From: Bacteroidia bacterium
GTDB lineage: Bacteria > Bacteroidota > Bacteroidia > NS11-12g > UBA955
NCBI GenBank assembly: GCA_023653095.1
Contig: JAMNXP010000005.1
Location: forward strand, 58,048-122,047
Reading direction: 5' to 3'
DNA: 64,000 nucleotides
Every line of letters starts with the position of its first letter. Positions within the stretch are counted from its first letter, which is position 1. Below the pieces are notes generated by a model. It did not search any database. It was not told the DNA's origin and saw only the letters and a program-made list of their open reading frames with translations. A program made the translations under genes and the position numbers. Positions 1 through 8,343 of the stretch are shown one piece after another.

Positions 1-1
1 A

Positions 2-802
2 CAAGAAATGGCTTGGATTGTTGACGAGTACAGTAAAATCAAAGGGCAAAATGCCTGGGCGGTAGTTACAGGAAAACCCATTGTTCTGGGCGGTTCTTTG
101 GGACGTGTGGAAGCAACAGGACGTGGCGTTATGGTGAGCACCCGCAGTGCATTAGCCAAAATGGGATTAAAGCCTACGGAAGCAAATTGCGCGGTGCAAG
201 GTTTTGGAAACGTTGGTTCTATTTCTGCAAAATTGATTTCTCAAATGGGAGTTAAAATTGTCGCTATTTCTGATATATCAGGCGGTTATTTTGATTCTAA
301 AGGAATTGATGTTGATGCAGCAATTGCCCATGTAGCAAATTCAAGCAGCAGATCTTTAGAAGGATTCCCATGCGAGCGTAAAATCACAAACGGTGAACTT
401 TTGGAATTGGATGTAACGGTTCTTGTTCCTGCCGCTATGGAAGATCAAATTACTCCTGAGAATGCACATAACATCAAAGCAAAATTAATTGTTGAAGGTG
501 CTAACGGACCTACAACTGCAGAAGCTGATAAAATTCTTGATGATAAAGGTATTTTAGTGGTTCCAGATATTTTGGCTAACGCCGGTGGTGTTACTGTTTC
601 TTATTTTGAATGGGTACAAAACCGTTTGGGTTATTATTGGACAGAAGAGCGCGTAAATAGACGTGCAGATCGCGCAATGAAAATGGCCTTCGATAACATA
701 TACAATGCATCTTCAAAGTACGGCGTAAATATGCGTTTAGCCGCTTATTGTGTAGCATTAGACAAGGTATCGTCGGTTCTTAAATTGAGAGGGTCTTTCT
801 AA
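2..802 (+). CDS. Glutamate dehydrogenase (Glu/Leu/Phe/Val family), 5'-truncated by window edge
   Basis: The frame is open from base 2, so this is the C-terminal part (about 266 residues) of a protein usually 420-470 residues long. The listed ATG is internal. The nucleotide-binding domain is complete, with the Rossmann glycine motif GFGNVG. ISDISGGYFDSKG follows, and EGANGPTTAEAD and the C-terminal DILANAGGVTVSYFEWVQN are typical of hexameric glutamate dehydrogenases that interconvert glutamate and 2-oxoglutarate in the cytoplasm. Substrate and cofactor choice (NAD or NADP) cannot be read safely because the catalytic N-terminal domain is outside the window. A second family member, a leucine dehydrogenase, lies at 3.9 kb. 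The decarboxylase gene starts 16 bp downstream. Confidence 0.9.
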   Translation, partial: QEMAWIVDEYSKIKGQNAWAVVTGKPIVLGGSLGRVEATGRGVMVSTRSALAKMGLKPTEANCAVQGFGNVGSISAKLISQMGVKIVAISDISGGYFDSKGIDVDAAIAHVANSSSRSLEGFPCERKITNGELLELDVTVLVPAAMEDQITPENAHNIKAKLIVEGANGPTTAEADKILDDKGILVVPDILANAGGVTVSYFEWVQNRLGYYWTEERVNRRADRAMKMAFDNIYNASSKYGVNMRLAAYCVALDKVSSVLKLRGSF

Positions 803-818
803 TTTAGACATATTTTCA

Positions 819-1475
819 ATGATCAGAATTCACAGAGAAGGTTACTCCATCATTTTTTACACCATGGTTGCTTTGGTTCTAATCAATGCACCATTGGGTT
901 ACTGGTTTGAAGGTACTTGGTACACCCAAGTAGTTTTCGGATTGTCAATCTTGTTTTTTATTGCCATTGTGCAATTCTTCCGTCACCCCAATCGAAATAC
1001 ACCCCAAGACGATGATTTAGTGATTGCGCCAGCTGATGGTAAGGTGGTTGTAATTGAAGAGGTTGATGAACCAGAATTTATCAAAGGAAAATGCAAACAA
1101 GTGAGTATTTTCATGTCACCCATCAATGTCCACGTAAACCGATATCCGGTTGCAGGAAATGTGGTGTACGAAAAATACCATCCAGGTAAATACTTGGTGG
1201 CATGGCATCCAAAAAGTTCAACCGAAAATGAAAGAACTACTGTGGCTGTTAAAAACGAACACGGTATTATTCTCTTCAGACAAATTGCAGGTGCATTGGC
1301 TAAACGTATTGTTTGTTATGCCAAAGAAGGGCATAAGGCCAAAGCCGGCAAAGAGTTTGGATTTATCAAGTTTGGTTCAAGAGTGGATATCTATTTGCCC
1401 TTGGCTGCCGAAATTACGGTGAAACTTGACCAAAAAACGACAGGCGGTGAGACGGTCATTGCTAAATTTCCATAG
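819..1475 (+). CDS. psd: Phosphatidylserine decarboxylase family protein (short type)
   Basis: This 218-residue protein matches the short, archaeal-type phosphatidylserine decarboxylases that make phosphatidylethanolamine at the inner membrane. Two hydrophobic segments (about residues 10-28 and 36-52) anchor the N-terminus. The core carries PADGKVV, the FMSPINVHVNRYPVAG segment, and near residue 183 the FGSRVDIYLP motif. The Gly-Ser bond in that motif is where these proenzymes self-cleave to make the pyruvoyl group. The length is usual for this subfamily. It follows the dehydrogenase gene closely and may share its transcript, and no terminator is visible between them. Confidence 0.9.
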   Translation: MIRIHREGYSIIFYTMVALVLINAPLGYWFEGTWYTQVVFGLSILFFIAIVQFFRHPNRNTPQDDDLVIAPADGKVVVIEEVDEPEFIKGKCKQVSIFMSPINVHVNRYPVAGNVVYEKYHPGKYLVAWHPKSSTENERTTVAVKNEHGIILFRQIAGALAKRIVCYAKEGHKAKAGKEFGFIKFGSRVDIYLPLAAEITVKLDQKTTGGETVIAKFP

Positions 1476-1483
1476 ATATAACG

Positions 1484-1491
1484 TATATTCG
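1484..1491 (+). promoter_or_regulatory. Putative -7 promoter element
   Basis: TATATTCG differs at one base from the Bacteroidota -7 consensus TAnnTTTG and lies 23 nt before the start codon of the Cys-rich secreted protein. No clear -33 TTG was identified. Confidence 0.4.
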
Positions 1492-1514
1492 TACTAATTA
1501 AAATTTTATACAAA

Positions 1515-1895
1515 ATGAAAAAATTCTTTGCATTGTTGGCTATTACCGTAGGTTTTGCCACAGTATCATTCGCTCAAACAGCAGAAGCCGCTCCTAAGCA
1601 AGAGGTAAAAAAGGAATGTAAATCAGAAAACGGAGAAGCTAAAGCTTGTTGTAAGAAGTCACATTCAACTGATGCTTCTGCCAAGCCTGCTTGTCATGGT
1701 GCTGAAAAAACTGCTTCAGCTGAAGGTGCAGCTAAAAAAGAATGTTCTAAAGGTGGCGAAGCTAAGGCTTGTTGCAAGAAAGACGGTGCAAGTGCAACCG
1801 CTTCTGCAGAAGGCGCTGCCAAAAAAGAGTGTTCTAAAGACGGCGAAGCCAAAGCTTGTTGCAAAAAAGCAGGTGACGCTAAAACCAAAGAATAA
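1515..1895 (+). CDS. Small secreted Cys/Lys-rich repeat protein
   Basis: This is a 126-residue protein of no recognised family. Residues 1-21 form a signal peptide ending in SFAQ. The rest is low complexity: three imperfect repeats built on KKEC(K)S..GEAKACCKK, separated by Ala/Ser/Thr-rich linkers (TASAEGAAKKEC). Each unit carries a lone Cys and a Cys-Cys pair in a Lys/Glu-rich setting, which would suit metal binding or disulfide cross-linking in the periplasm. That function is an inference from composition only. The repeats are nearly identical at the DNA level, so copy number could change by slippage. A good terminator follows. The overlapping ORFs on both strands are shadows of the repeat. 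Confidence 0.75.
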   Translation: MKKFFALLAITVGFATVSFAQTAEAAPKQEVKKECKSENGEAKACCKKSHSTDASAKPACHGAEKTASAEGAAKKECSKGGEAKACCKKDGASATASAEGAAKKECSKDGEAKACCKKAGDAKTKE

Positions 1896-1916
1896 TATTT
1901 CAACACATTTTATAGA

Positions 1917-1943
1917 AAAGGTCGGCTTTTGTCGGCCTTTTTT
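1917..1943 (+). terminator. Rho-independent terminator
   Basis: AAAGGTCGGC-TTTT-GTCGGCCTTT forms a ten-pair RNA stem with G-U wobbles and a TTTT loop, followed by a T run. It lies 20 bp after the stop of the Cys-rich protein. Confidence 0.7.
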
Positions 1944-1979
1944 GTTTTTATTAGAGAAAAGTTTGCCCTTTATCTGTTG

Positions 1980-1987
1980 TATCTTTG
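1980..1987 (+). promoter_or_regulatory. -7 promoter element TAnnTTTG
   Basis: TATCTTTG is an exact match to the Bacteroidota -7 consensus, placed only 4 nt before the ATG at 1992. A transcript starting a few bases downstream would be leaderless or nearly so. This placement supports the ATG at 1992 over the upstream start in the ORF track. Confidence 0.65.
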
Positions 1988-1991
1988 CAGC

Positions 1992-2864
1992 ATGGATTCT
2001 AGAGGCTTCAGAAGAACCACGCTTTCTTTGATGGTTATCATTACCATAACCGTGGTAGCTTTCGGTATTTATCTCTACTTTAATTTTACCTCTCGCTCTA
2101 GTTTGCCTGTAATTGTTCCTGCTAAGGTGGAACAATTTGTTCATTTTCAAACCCGTAAATTTAGAGATGATTTTGCTTCGGCTAAACCCACAAGTTTTAT
2201 TGACAGCATTTCTAATTTGGTAGGGAGTTGGGTAATTTTTTCACATTGTGATAAACCCGCTGAACCGGGTATCGCACTTTTCTCTGATGTCGTATATTTT
2301 AAAACCAAAGAAGCCCGATTCATGGCTTTTACATTGACTTCTGAAGAATCATTCAGTAGTTTTTGCGATACACTAAAGAAACAGAACTTGATTTCCAATA
2401 AGATGGACTTGGGTACATACAACCTAGTTAAAGTAGCGGGTTCCCCAGTATATTTTGCCTTTAAACACAAAGTATTGGTTTTCGCCAAGCCTGTTGATTC
2501 CACAGTAAGCGATGAATCACTGAAATTTGCGCTCAGAGATGTTTTTTCAGGTAGGTCTGATGGATTTATCACAAATGCTGGTTTGCAAGCATTGTATGAC
2601 GCAAAAGTCCAATTCATAGCTTACAACTCAAATGCTCCAGAAAAAGTCTTTGGTTATCATTTTCAACCAAATCAGTTGCCAAAAGAATTAGTGGCTTCAC
2701 TCAAAGATAAATCAGAGCCTAAAGCGGAGAAATTCTCAGTGAACGGCCCTTTTGCTCAAATTTACCAATCATTAGGGCAAGAATTTCCGTCCCCAGGAAA
2801 TCAAATAGAATCATTGTTTAACGGAGTTTTTAATACGCTTAAAAGCGATACAATTTTAAAATAA
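1992..2864 (+). CDS. Membrane-anchored protein of unknown function
   Basis: I do not recognise this 290-residue protein. From the start at 1992 it has a short basic N-terminus (MDSRGFRRT), one hydrophobic segment (about residues 10-32) and an exported domain of about 255 residues. That domain mixes beta-like stretches with little Cys. The upstream in-frame start at 1929 would put the -7 box inside the coding region, so it was rejected. The stop codon is 1 bp from the metH start, implying co-transcription and coupled translation, but nothing in the protein suggests a methionine-related role. Confidence 0.7.
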   Translation: MDSRGFRRTTLSLMVIITITVVAFGIYLYFNFTSRSSLPVIVPAKVEQFVHFQTRKFRDDFASAKPTSFIDSISNLVGSWVIFSHCDKPAEPGIALFSDVVYFKTKEARFMAFTLTSEESFSSFCDTLKKQNLISNKMDLGTYNLVKVAGSPVYFAFKHKVLVFAKPVDSTVSDESLKFALRDVFSGRSDGFITNAGLQALYDAKVQFIAYNSNAPEKVFGYHFQPNQLPKELVASLKDKSEPKAEKFSVNGPFAQIYQSLGQEFPSPGNQIESLFNGVFNTLKSDTILK

Positions 2865-2865
2865 C

Positions 2866-3864
2866 ATGAGTATTCATCAATTATTGAATGAACGGATAGT
2901 AATCATTGACGGTGCAATGGGCACCATGATCCAGAAGTACAAACTGTCAGAAGAAGATTACCGCGGTGAGAAATTTGCCAATTATGAGCATTCCTTGAAG
3001 GGAAATAATGATTTATTGGTGATAACCCAGCCTCAAATCATTAAAGAGATTCACAAAGATTTCTTGAAAGCGGGAGCCGATATTTTGGAAACCAATACGT
3101 TCAATGCCAATTCTATATCAATGGGCGATTATCACATGCAAAAGTGGGTGATTGAGCTCAATGTAGAAGCAGTTAAAGTGGCGAAGGCAGCGAGAAAGGA
3201 ATACGTTCAAGAGTTTGGTGAAAGACCTATTTTCATCGCCGGTGCAATTGGACCAACCAATAAAACCGCTAGTTTAAGTCCAGATGTCAACAATCCAGGA
3301 TACAGAGGTGTAACCTTTGACGAACTTGTTGAAGCGTATACTGAACAAGTTTTGGCCTTGATTGATGCGGGTGCAGATATACTTTTGGTAGAAACCGTAT
3401 TTGATACATTGAATTGCAAAGCAGCATTGTACGCAATCAATACTTTAAAAGAGGAGAGAGGACTAGATATTCCATTGATGGTAAGCGGTACCATTACAGA
3501 TGCATCAGGCAGGACATTGAGCGGACAAACAACAGAGGCCTTTTACAACAGCATTTCTCACGGCAATTTAATGAGTGTAGGACTTAATTGTGCTTTGGGC
3601 GCTGATCAAATGCGTCAATATGTGGAGGAACTTTCAAGAGTATCTGAAGTGTTTGTGAGTTGTTATCCAAACGCTGGGTTACCCAATGAATTTGGAGAAT
3701 ACGATGACAGTCCTGAGGGAATGGCAAAAGTAATTGCGGAATGGTGCAGTCATGGCTGGGTAAATATTGTGGGAGGTTGCTGTGGAACTACCCCAGATCA
3801 TATTCGCGCAATTGCCCATGAATGCAAGAAATTCGCGCCAAGACCAATACCATCAAGGGCGTAA
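2866..3864 (+). CDS. metH: Homocysteine S-methyltransferase domain of cobalamin-dependent methionine synthase (split MetH, N-terminal part)
   Basis: These 332 residues match the N-terminal homocysteine-binding module of MetH, starting with IVIIDGAMGTMIQ. The zinc-binding cysteines are present: one in VGLNCALGADQ and a Cys pair in VGGCCGTTPDHI. Full-length MetH has about 1,200 residues and adds pterin-binding, cobalamin-binding and activation domains. Here the gene ends cleanly after the first module, and the next gene is a leucine dehydrogenase. Some Bacteroidota carry MetH as two ORFs, normally side by side, so the partner must lie outside this window. The frame shows no decay, so the gene looks functional as a separate subunit. 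Confidence 0.88.
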   Translation: MSIHQLLNERIVIIDGAMGTMIQKYKLSEEDYRGEKFANYEHSLKGNNDLLVITQPQIIKEIHKDFLKAGADILETNTFNANSISMGDYHMQKWVIELNVEAVKVAKAARKEYVQEFGERPIFIAGAIGPTNKTASLSPDVNNPGYRGVTFDELVEAYTEQVLALIDAGADILLVETVFDTLNCKAALYAINTLKEERGLDIPLMVSGTITDASGRTLSGQTTEAFYNSISHGNLMSVGLNCALGADQMRQYVEELSRVSEVFVSCYPNAGLPNEFGEYDDSPEGMAKVIAEWCSHGWVNIVGGCCGTTPDHIRAIAHECKKFAPRPIPSRA

Positions 3865-3912
3865 GTGTCATTCTGACACTTTGAAAATCAATAATTTTAA
3901 AGAAAAAAAGGT

Positions 3913-3920
3913 TAAATTTG
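3913..3920 (+). promoter_or_regulatory. -7 promoter element TAnnTTTG
   Basis: TAAATTTG is an exact match, 12 nt before the ATG at 3933. It overlaps the TTG at 3918 that the ORF track used as a start, which argues for 3933. Confidence 0.65.
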
Positions 3921-3932
3921 CACTTTAATTCA

Positions 3933-5036
3933 ATGGCAGACGTTCAATTTGAAACAAAACCTGCGACTCAGTTCGACTTATTTGCAGGATTAGAATCAAC
4001 CAACCACGAGCAAATCGTTTTTTGTCAAGACAACGCAACCGGTTTGAAAGCAATCATTGCTATTCACAACACCGTGTTGGGTCCTGGGTTGGGTGGTACG
4101 AGGATGTGGTATTACGAGCACGAAAAAGATGCCGTAAGAGACGCTTTAAGATTGTCACGCGGAATGACCTACAAGGCGGCCGTTGCTGGTTTGAACTTGG
4201 GCGGAGCAAAAGCAGTGATCATTGGCGATCCAAAAACTCAAAAAAGCGAAGCTTTGATGAGAAAATTTGGTCGTTTTGTCAATAATTTAAACGGTAAGTA
4301 CATTACCGCTGAAGATGTTGGAACCACCACCAAAGATATGGAGTACGTTCAAATGGAAACTGATCACGTTGTAGGTTTACCAGAATCAATGGGCGGAGGC
4401 GGAGATCCTTCTCCAGTTACTGCTTATGGTACTTACATGGGTATTAAAGCATCTGCAAAGATTGCATATGGTACCGATTCTCTAGAAGGTAAAAGTGTAG
4501 CCGTTTTAGGTATTGGTAAAGTGGGTTGGCATTTATTGGAATATCTTCATAAAGAAGGTGTGAAATTATATGTTGCCGATATCAACCAAGATATTTTAGC
4601 TAAAGCAGCCAACGAATTTGGAGCAATTGTTGTTTCCATTGATGATATGATTGGTTTAGATGTTGATGTATTTGCACCTTGTGCTTTGGGAGGGATTTTA
4701 AATGAAAATACCATCTCAAAATTAAAGTGTCAAATCATTGCAGGTGCTGCCAATAACCAATTGGAAGACGAAAAAGTTCACGGCGATAAATTGAAAGAAA
4801 TGGGCATTATTTATGCTCCTGATTTTGTGATTAATTCTGGCGGACTTATCAACGTTTATTCTGAATATACTGGGTATGTGAGAGAGAGAGCCTTAGCACA
4901 AACAGAAAACATTTACCAAACCATTCTTGATATCAATAAAATGGCCGTTGATCACAATATCAATAACCAAATTGCAGCTATTAAGCACGCTGAAAAGCGC
5001 ATCAATGATATGATGTTGGTGAAGAGCACTTATTAA
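3933..5036 (+). CDS. Leucine (branched-chain amino acid) dehydrogenase
   Basis: This Glu/Leu/Phe/Val dehydrogenase of 367 residues oxidatively deaminates branched-chain amino acids to 2-oxo acids with NAD. The N-terminal domain has LGGTRMWYY and the catalytic-lysine segment GMTYKAAVAGLNLGGAKAV. The C-terminal Rossmann domain has VLGIGKVG, then PCALGGILN, AGAANNQL and DFVINSGGLI, all typical of the leucine dehydrogenase subgroup rather than glutamate dehydrogenase. I start it at MADVQF because a -7 box occupies the upstream alternative start. It appears monocistronic, with its own promoter and a strong terminator. Confidence 0.9.
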   Translation: MADVQFETKPATQFDLFAGLESTNHEQIVFCQDNATGLKAIIAIHNTVLGPGLGGTRMWYYEHEKDAVRDALRLSRGMTYKAAVAGLNLGGAKAVIIGDPKTQKSEALMRKFGRFVNNLNGKYITAEDVGTTTKDMEYVQMETDHVVGLPESMGGGGDPSPVTAYGTYMGIKASAKIAYGTDSLEGKSVAVLGIGKVGWHLLEYLHKEGVKLYVADINQDILAKAANEFGAIVVSIDDMIGLDVDVFAPCALGGILNENTISKLKCQIIAGAANNQLEDEKVHGDKLKEMGIIYAPDFVINSGGLINVYSEYTGYVRERALAQTENIYQTILDINKMAVDHNINNQIAAIKHAEKRINDMMLVKSTY

Positions 5037-5065
5037 TTTAAAATTACACACATTTTAATTTTATA

Positions 5066-5093
5066 AAAAGCCCCGAATTCGGGGCTTTTCTTT
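5066..5093 (+). terminator. Rho-independent terminator
   Basis: AAAAGCCCCGAATTCGGGGCTTTT is a perfect GC-rich hairpin followed by a T-rich run. It ends the leucine dehydrogenase transcript, directly before the next promoter. Confidence 0.9.
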
Positions 5094-5101
5094 TATTTTC
5101 G
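5094..5101 (+). promoter_or_regulatory. Putative -7 promoter element
   Basis: TATTTTCG is one base from TAnnTTTG, only 4 nt before the ATG at 5106. It lies right after the terminator, so transcription of the next gene would be leaderless or nearly so. Confidence 0.45.
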
Positions 5102-5105
5102 CCTT

Positions 5106-6617
5106 ATGTCCCAAAAAACTTTGTGGTCAAACTTTTTTAAAGTCCGCAGAAATTCCAGTGCAGCCATTGTTGCTTTGCTCGGAATAACGTTGGTTTACCT
5201 GGGTGTTGCCTTTACCGCTGAAGATCCAGCAGGTGGACAAGATTCTTGGAATCACTATTTATTTGCACGTTGGTGTTTTAAACACCCTGAGCTCATGCTC
5301 GATTTGTGGGCAAAACCGTTTTTTACCATTCTTGCCGCTCCATTTGCTCAAATATCTATTGACGCAGTCTATGCTTTAAACATGGTCGCCACCCTTGGTG
5401 CTGCTTGGATGACCTATCTTACCGGCCGAAAATTGGGTATGAGAAACCCATGGACGTTGGTACTTCTCGTGGGTTTACAGCCCGTGGTTCTGGCAAATGT
5501 ATATTCAGCACTTACTGAGCCAACAAACGCTCTCGTTCTGAGTGTGATTTTGTATTTGTTTGCTTCCCATCGATTCAAAACAGCTTTGATTATAGCTTCT
5601 TTTTTGCCCTTGGTTAGAAGTGAAGGGTTGGTCATGATTGCTTGTATTGTTCCCTATGTTGTCTCCCGCAAGCAATGGAAAAGTTTATATTGGCTATTCT
5701 CAGGTACCCTGGTTTTCGCCATTTTAGGTGCCATAATCACCAAGGAATGGGATTATTTCTTTACTCACAATCCATACATCAAGTTTGAAAAAGAAGGCGT
5801 TTTTGATCCTGGACACGGCTCATTTCTACATTATATTGAATCTCAACGCTACATTACCGGAATTTGGATCACCATTCTCATGGCTTTTGCCCTGTTTTTG
5901 AGCATTCAGTATGTTGTTCAGCGCTTGCAGAATAAAACTCCACACGAAATGAGTCAGTTATTGGTCTGGCTTTGGTTGCCCCTTTTCTTGGGATATGGAT
6001 TTGTGCACAGTTTCATTTGGTGGACAGGAACGATGGGGTCACATGGTCTACATCGGGTTTTTATGGCTGTCGCCCCCGTATCAGCATTAATTGCTCAATT
6101 TTCCATTCACAGAATGATGTCTTACGATGTAAGATTTATCAATATTTCATTAAAAGTTTTAACCTCATTGGGTTGCTTTTTTATTGCATTTCCTGGTGCT
6201 CAAATGCCTTATCCTTGGAAATGGAATAGCCAGCCGCCCATAGAAGGATTTCCCGGCAATAAAAACCTAGAAAAAGCATTTACTTTCATAGATTCTGCTG
6301 GCTATAAGCAGTTGCCTTTGGTTCATCAAATTCCGCAAATCAATGTTAAGCGCGATTTAGATCCATTTTTTGATGCAAGCAACCTGAATGACGCCTCCAC
6401 GTTTTACATTTGGAGTATTGACAAAAGACCCGGTTATGATTGGTTGCCCGACTCTCTAGTAGTTATTTGGGATAATTTCCATGCCCGCAGAGACGCACCC
6501 ATGCCTTTAAATGAAATGAGAGCATTAGAAGGGTACAAGGAAATAGCGTATTTCCCATCTAACAGAGATTCAATTTACGATGTGCGAGTATTTCTTAAGT
6601 CGCGCAAACGCAACTGA
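5106..6617 (+). CDS. Polytopic membrane protein, glycosyltransferase-like (GT-C fold suspected)
   Basis: This 503-residue integral membrane protein has roughly ten hydrophobic helices in its first 380 residues and a soluble C-terminal tail of about 130 residues. The order fits GT-C type lipid-linked sugar transferases: an early loop with acidic residues (AEDPAGGQDSWNHYLFARW) after the first helix, then repeated helices and a C-terminal domain. I see no diagnostic family signature, so the enzymatic role is an inference. The ORF ends inside the converging recJ gene, with a 43-bp overlap, and no terminator is visible. Confidence 0.6.
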   Translation: MSQKTLWSNFFKVRRNSSAAIVALLGITLVYLGVAFTAEDPAGGQDSWNHYLFARWCFKHPELMLDLWAKPFFTILAAPFAQISIDAVYALNMVATLGAAWMTYLTGRKLGMRNPWTLVLLVGLQPVVLANVYSALTEPTNALVLSVILYLFASHRFKTALIIASFLPLVRSEGLVMIACIVPYVVSRKQWKSLYWLFSGTLVFAILGAIITKEWDYFFTHNPYIKFEKEGVFDPGHGSFLHYIESQRYITGIWITILMAFALFLSIQYVVQRLQNKTPHEMSQLLVWLWLPLFLGYGFVHSFIWWTGTMGSHGLHRVFMAVAPVSALIAQFSIHRMMSYDVRFINISLKVLTSLGCFFIAFPGAQMPYPWKWNSQPPIEGFPGNKNLEKAFTFIDSAGYKQLPLVHQIPQINVKRDLDPFFDASNLNDASTFYIWSIDKRPGYDWLPDSLVVIWDNFHARRDAPMPLNEMRALEGYKEIAYFPSNRDSIYDVRVFLKSRKRN

Positions 6618-8287
6618 AGTTTAACTTGTCCGTTGTAGAAGTTCTCTTCAATGCAGTAACATGCATCGAAGATGGCACCATTGGTTACAATGGGTAACTG
6701 CTCTGCCAAACCAAATCCTATTCCATCAATCATGAAACGGCTATTGTTTTGTTGAAGCTGTAATTTTAGATGCTTATCTTTTAAGATTCGTGGACTGTTA
6801 TTCGATTTGAGTCGTTGAGACATGAAGATAGGCTGGGGGTTTCCTGGTCCGAACGGCGACATTTGCCCAATGAGCTTCATCATATTTGGGGTGATACTAT
6901 CAATGTCAATTTCTAAATCGTATTCTACTTCTGGAGTTAAAGATGCATTTTGAATGTCACGAGCAACTAGGCCCTCAAATTTTTCAACGAATGCATCAAA
7001 ATTTTCAGCTTTTACACTCAGTCCAGCAGCGTATTTATGTCCCCCGAACTGTTCAACCAAATCAGAACATTGAGTGATGGCTTCGTGGATGTCAAAATTC
7101 TTAACACTTCGGGCGGAGCCTGTTAGCATGCCGTCATTGAGTGAAAACACAATGGTGGGTTTGTAATATTGCTCAACCATTCTGCTTGCAACAATTCCAA
7201 TTACGCCTTTGTGCCATTCATCACCCTTAATGACAACACTTCGGCGGTTGGCCATATCGGGATGCGAATTGATCAATTCAATGGCCGTTTTGGTAATATC
7301 GGTATCTAGTTCTTTGCGTTCATCGTTGCGGTCGTTTAACACGCGCGACAATTGCATGGCTTTGGTATATTCTGTTTCAATGAGGACTCTTACAGCGGCT
7401 TTGGCATCTGAAATTCGACCTGCAGCATTGATTTTAGGTCCAATTCCAAATACGATGTCTTGAATGCTGTAGGACTGTTTTTTAGGGCCTCCATCCATGA
7501 GGGCTTGCAAACCTAAGGACGGATTTTCATTGAGCTTTTTAAGTCCGTAGTAAGCGAGAATTCTATTTTCACCTCTCATATCTACCATGTCAGCGGCAAT
7601 ACTCACAGCAACAAGGTCAATGTACTCCATGGCTTTGTCTTCAGAGAAGCCTTCGCGTTTGGAATAACCCTGTAGGAGTTTGAAGCCAATTCCGGCACCA
7701 GAAAGTTCTTTATAGGGGTAATCGCAATCTTTTCTTTTGGGATTGAGAATGGCAACGGCATTGGGCAACTCTGCACCTGGAAGGTGGTGGTCACAAATGA
7801 TGAAATCAATGCCTATGGATTTTGCATAATCAACCAATTCGTTAGAACGGATTCCACAATCAAGAGCAATGATTAGAGTCACGCCATTGGTTTTGGCATG
7901 GTCAATTCCCATTTTAGAGATTCCGTAACCTTCTTTGTAACGATCTGGAATATAGTACTCAATGTTTTGATTGAGTGTTTTAAAGTATGAATAAACAAGG
8001 CTTACGGCTGTAGTACCGTCAACATCATAATCGCCGTAAACCATGAGAGATTCTTGGGCTTTTATGGCATCTTTAATACGTCTATATGCTAATTCCATAT
8101 CCTTCATTAAATAAGGATCATGCAATTCGCTCAGGGCTGGTCGGAAGAAGTTTTTGGCCTTTTCAAAGGTGTCAATTTCGCGTTGCACCAAGATGGTTGC
8201 CATAGGCTCAGAAACGTTCAATTCCTTGGAAAGCCGAGCTACAATTTCTTGATTGGGAAGTGATTTTGCAGTCCACCGAATTTCCAT
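6575..8287 (-). CDS. recJ: Single-stranded-DNA-specific exonuclease RecJ
   Basis: This 570-residue RecJ degrades single-stranded DNA 5' to 3' in recombination and mismatch repair. The DHH phosphoesterase core shows VYGDYDVDGTTA (about residues 83-94), DCGI, and the DHH motif CDHHLPG (about 165-171). The DHHA1 part has GGHKYAAG, followed by the OB-fold C-terminus with MSPFGPGNPQP. The length matches the family. It converges on the membrane-protein gene with a 43-bp overlap, and its upstream region is shared with the divergent secreted-protein gene at 8.34 kb. Confidence 0.95.
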   Translation of the reverse strand: MEIRWTAKSLPNQEIVARLSKELNVSEPMATILVQREIDTFEKAKNFFRPALSELHDPYLMKDMELAYRRIKDAIKAQESLMVYGDYDVDGTTAVSLVYSYFKTLNQNIEYYIPDRYKEGYGISKMGIDHAKTNGVTLIIALDCGIRSNELVDYAKSIGIDFIICDHHLPGAELPNAVAILNPKRKDCDYPYKELSGAGIGFKLLQGYSKREGFSEDKAMEYIDLVAVSIAADMVDMRGENRILAYYGLKKLNENPSLGLQALMDGGPKKQSYSIQDIVFGIGPKINAAGRISDAKAAVRVLIETEYTKAMQLSRVLNDRNDERKELDTDITKTAIELINSHPDMANRRSVVIKGDEWHKGVIGIVASRMVEQYYKPTIVFSLNDGMLTGSARSVKNFDIHEAITQCSDLVEQFGGHKYAAGLSVKAENFDAFVEKFEGLVARDIQNASLTPEVEYDLEIDIDSITPNMMKLIGQMSPFGPGNPQPIFMSQRLKSNNSPRILKDKHLKLQLQQNNSRFMIDGIGFGLAEQLPIVTNGAIFDACYCIEENFYNGQVKLQLRLRDLRNTRTS

Positions 8288-8328
8288 AGAACTGCAAAAA
8301 TCGGCATTTTTTTATGATGTTTTATAAC

Positions 8329-8336
8329 TATCTTTG
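8329..8336 (+). promoter_or_regulatory. -7 promoter element TAnnTTTG
   Basis: TATCTTTG is an exact match, 7 nt before the ATG at 8344. It lies in the short divergent region shared with recJ. Confidence 0.6.
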
Positions 8337-8343
8337 AATTAAT

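Noticed and set aside
1716-2150. 144-residue minus-strand ORF and the 70-residue ORF at 1694-1906
   Set aside because: Both are antisense shadows of the low-complexity Cys-rich gene and cross its terminator.
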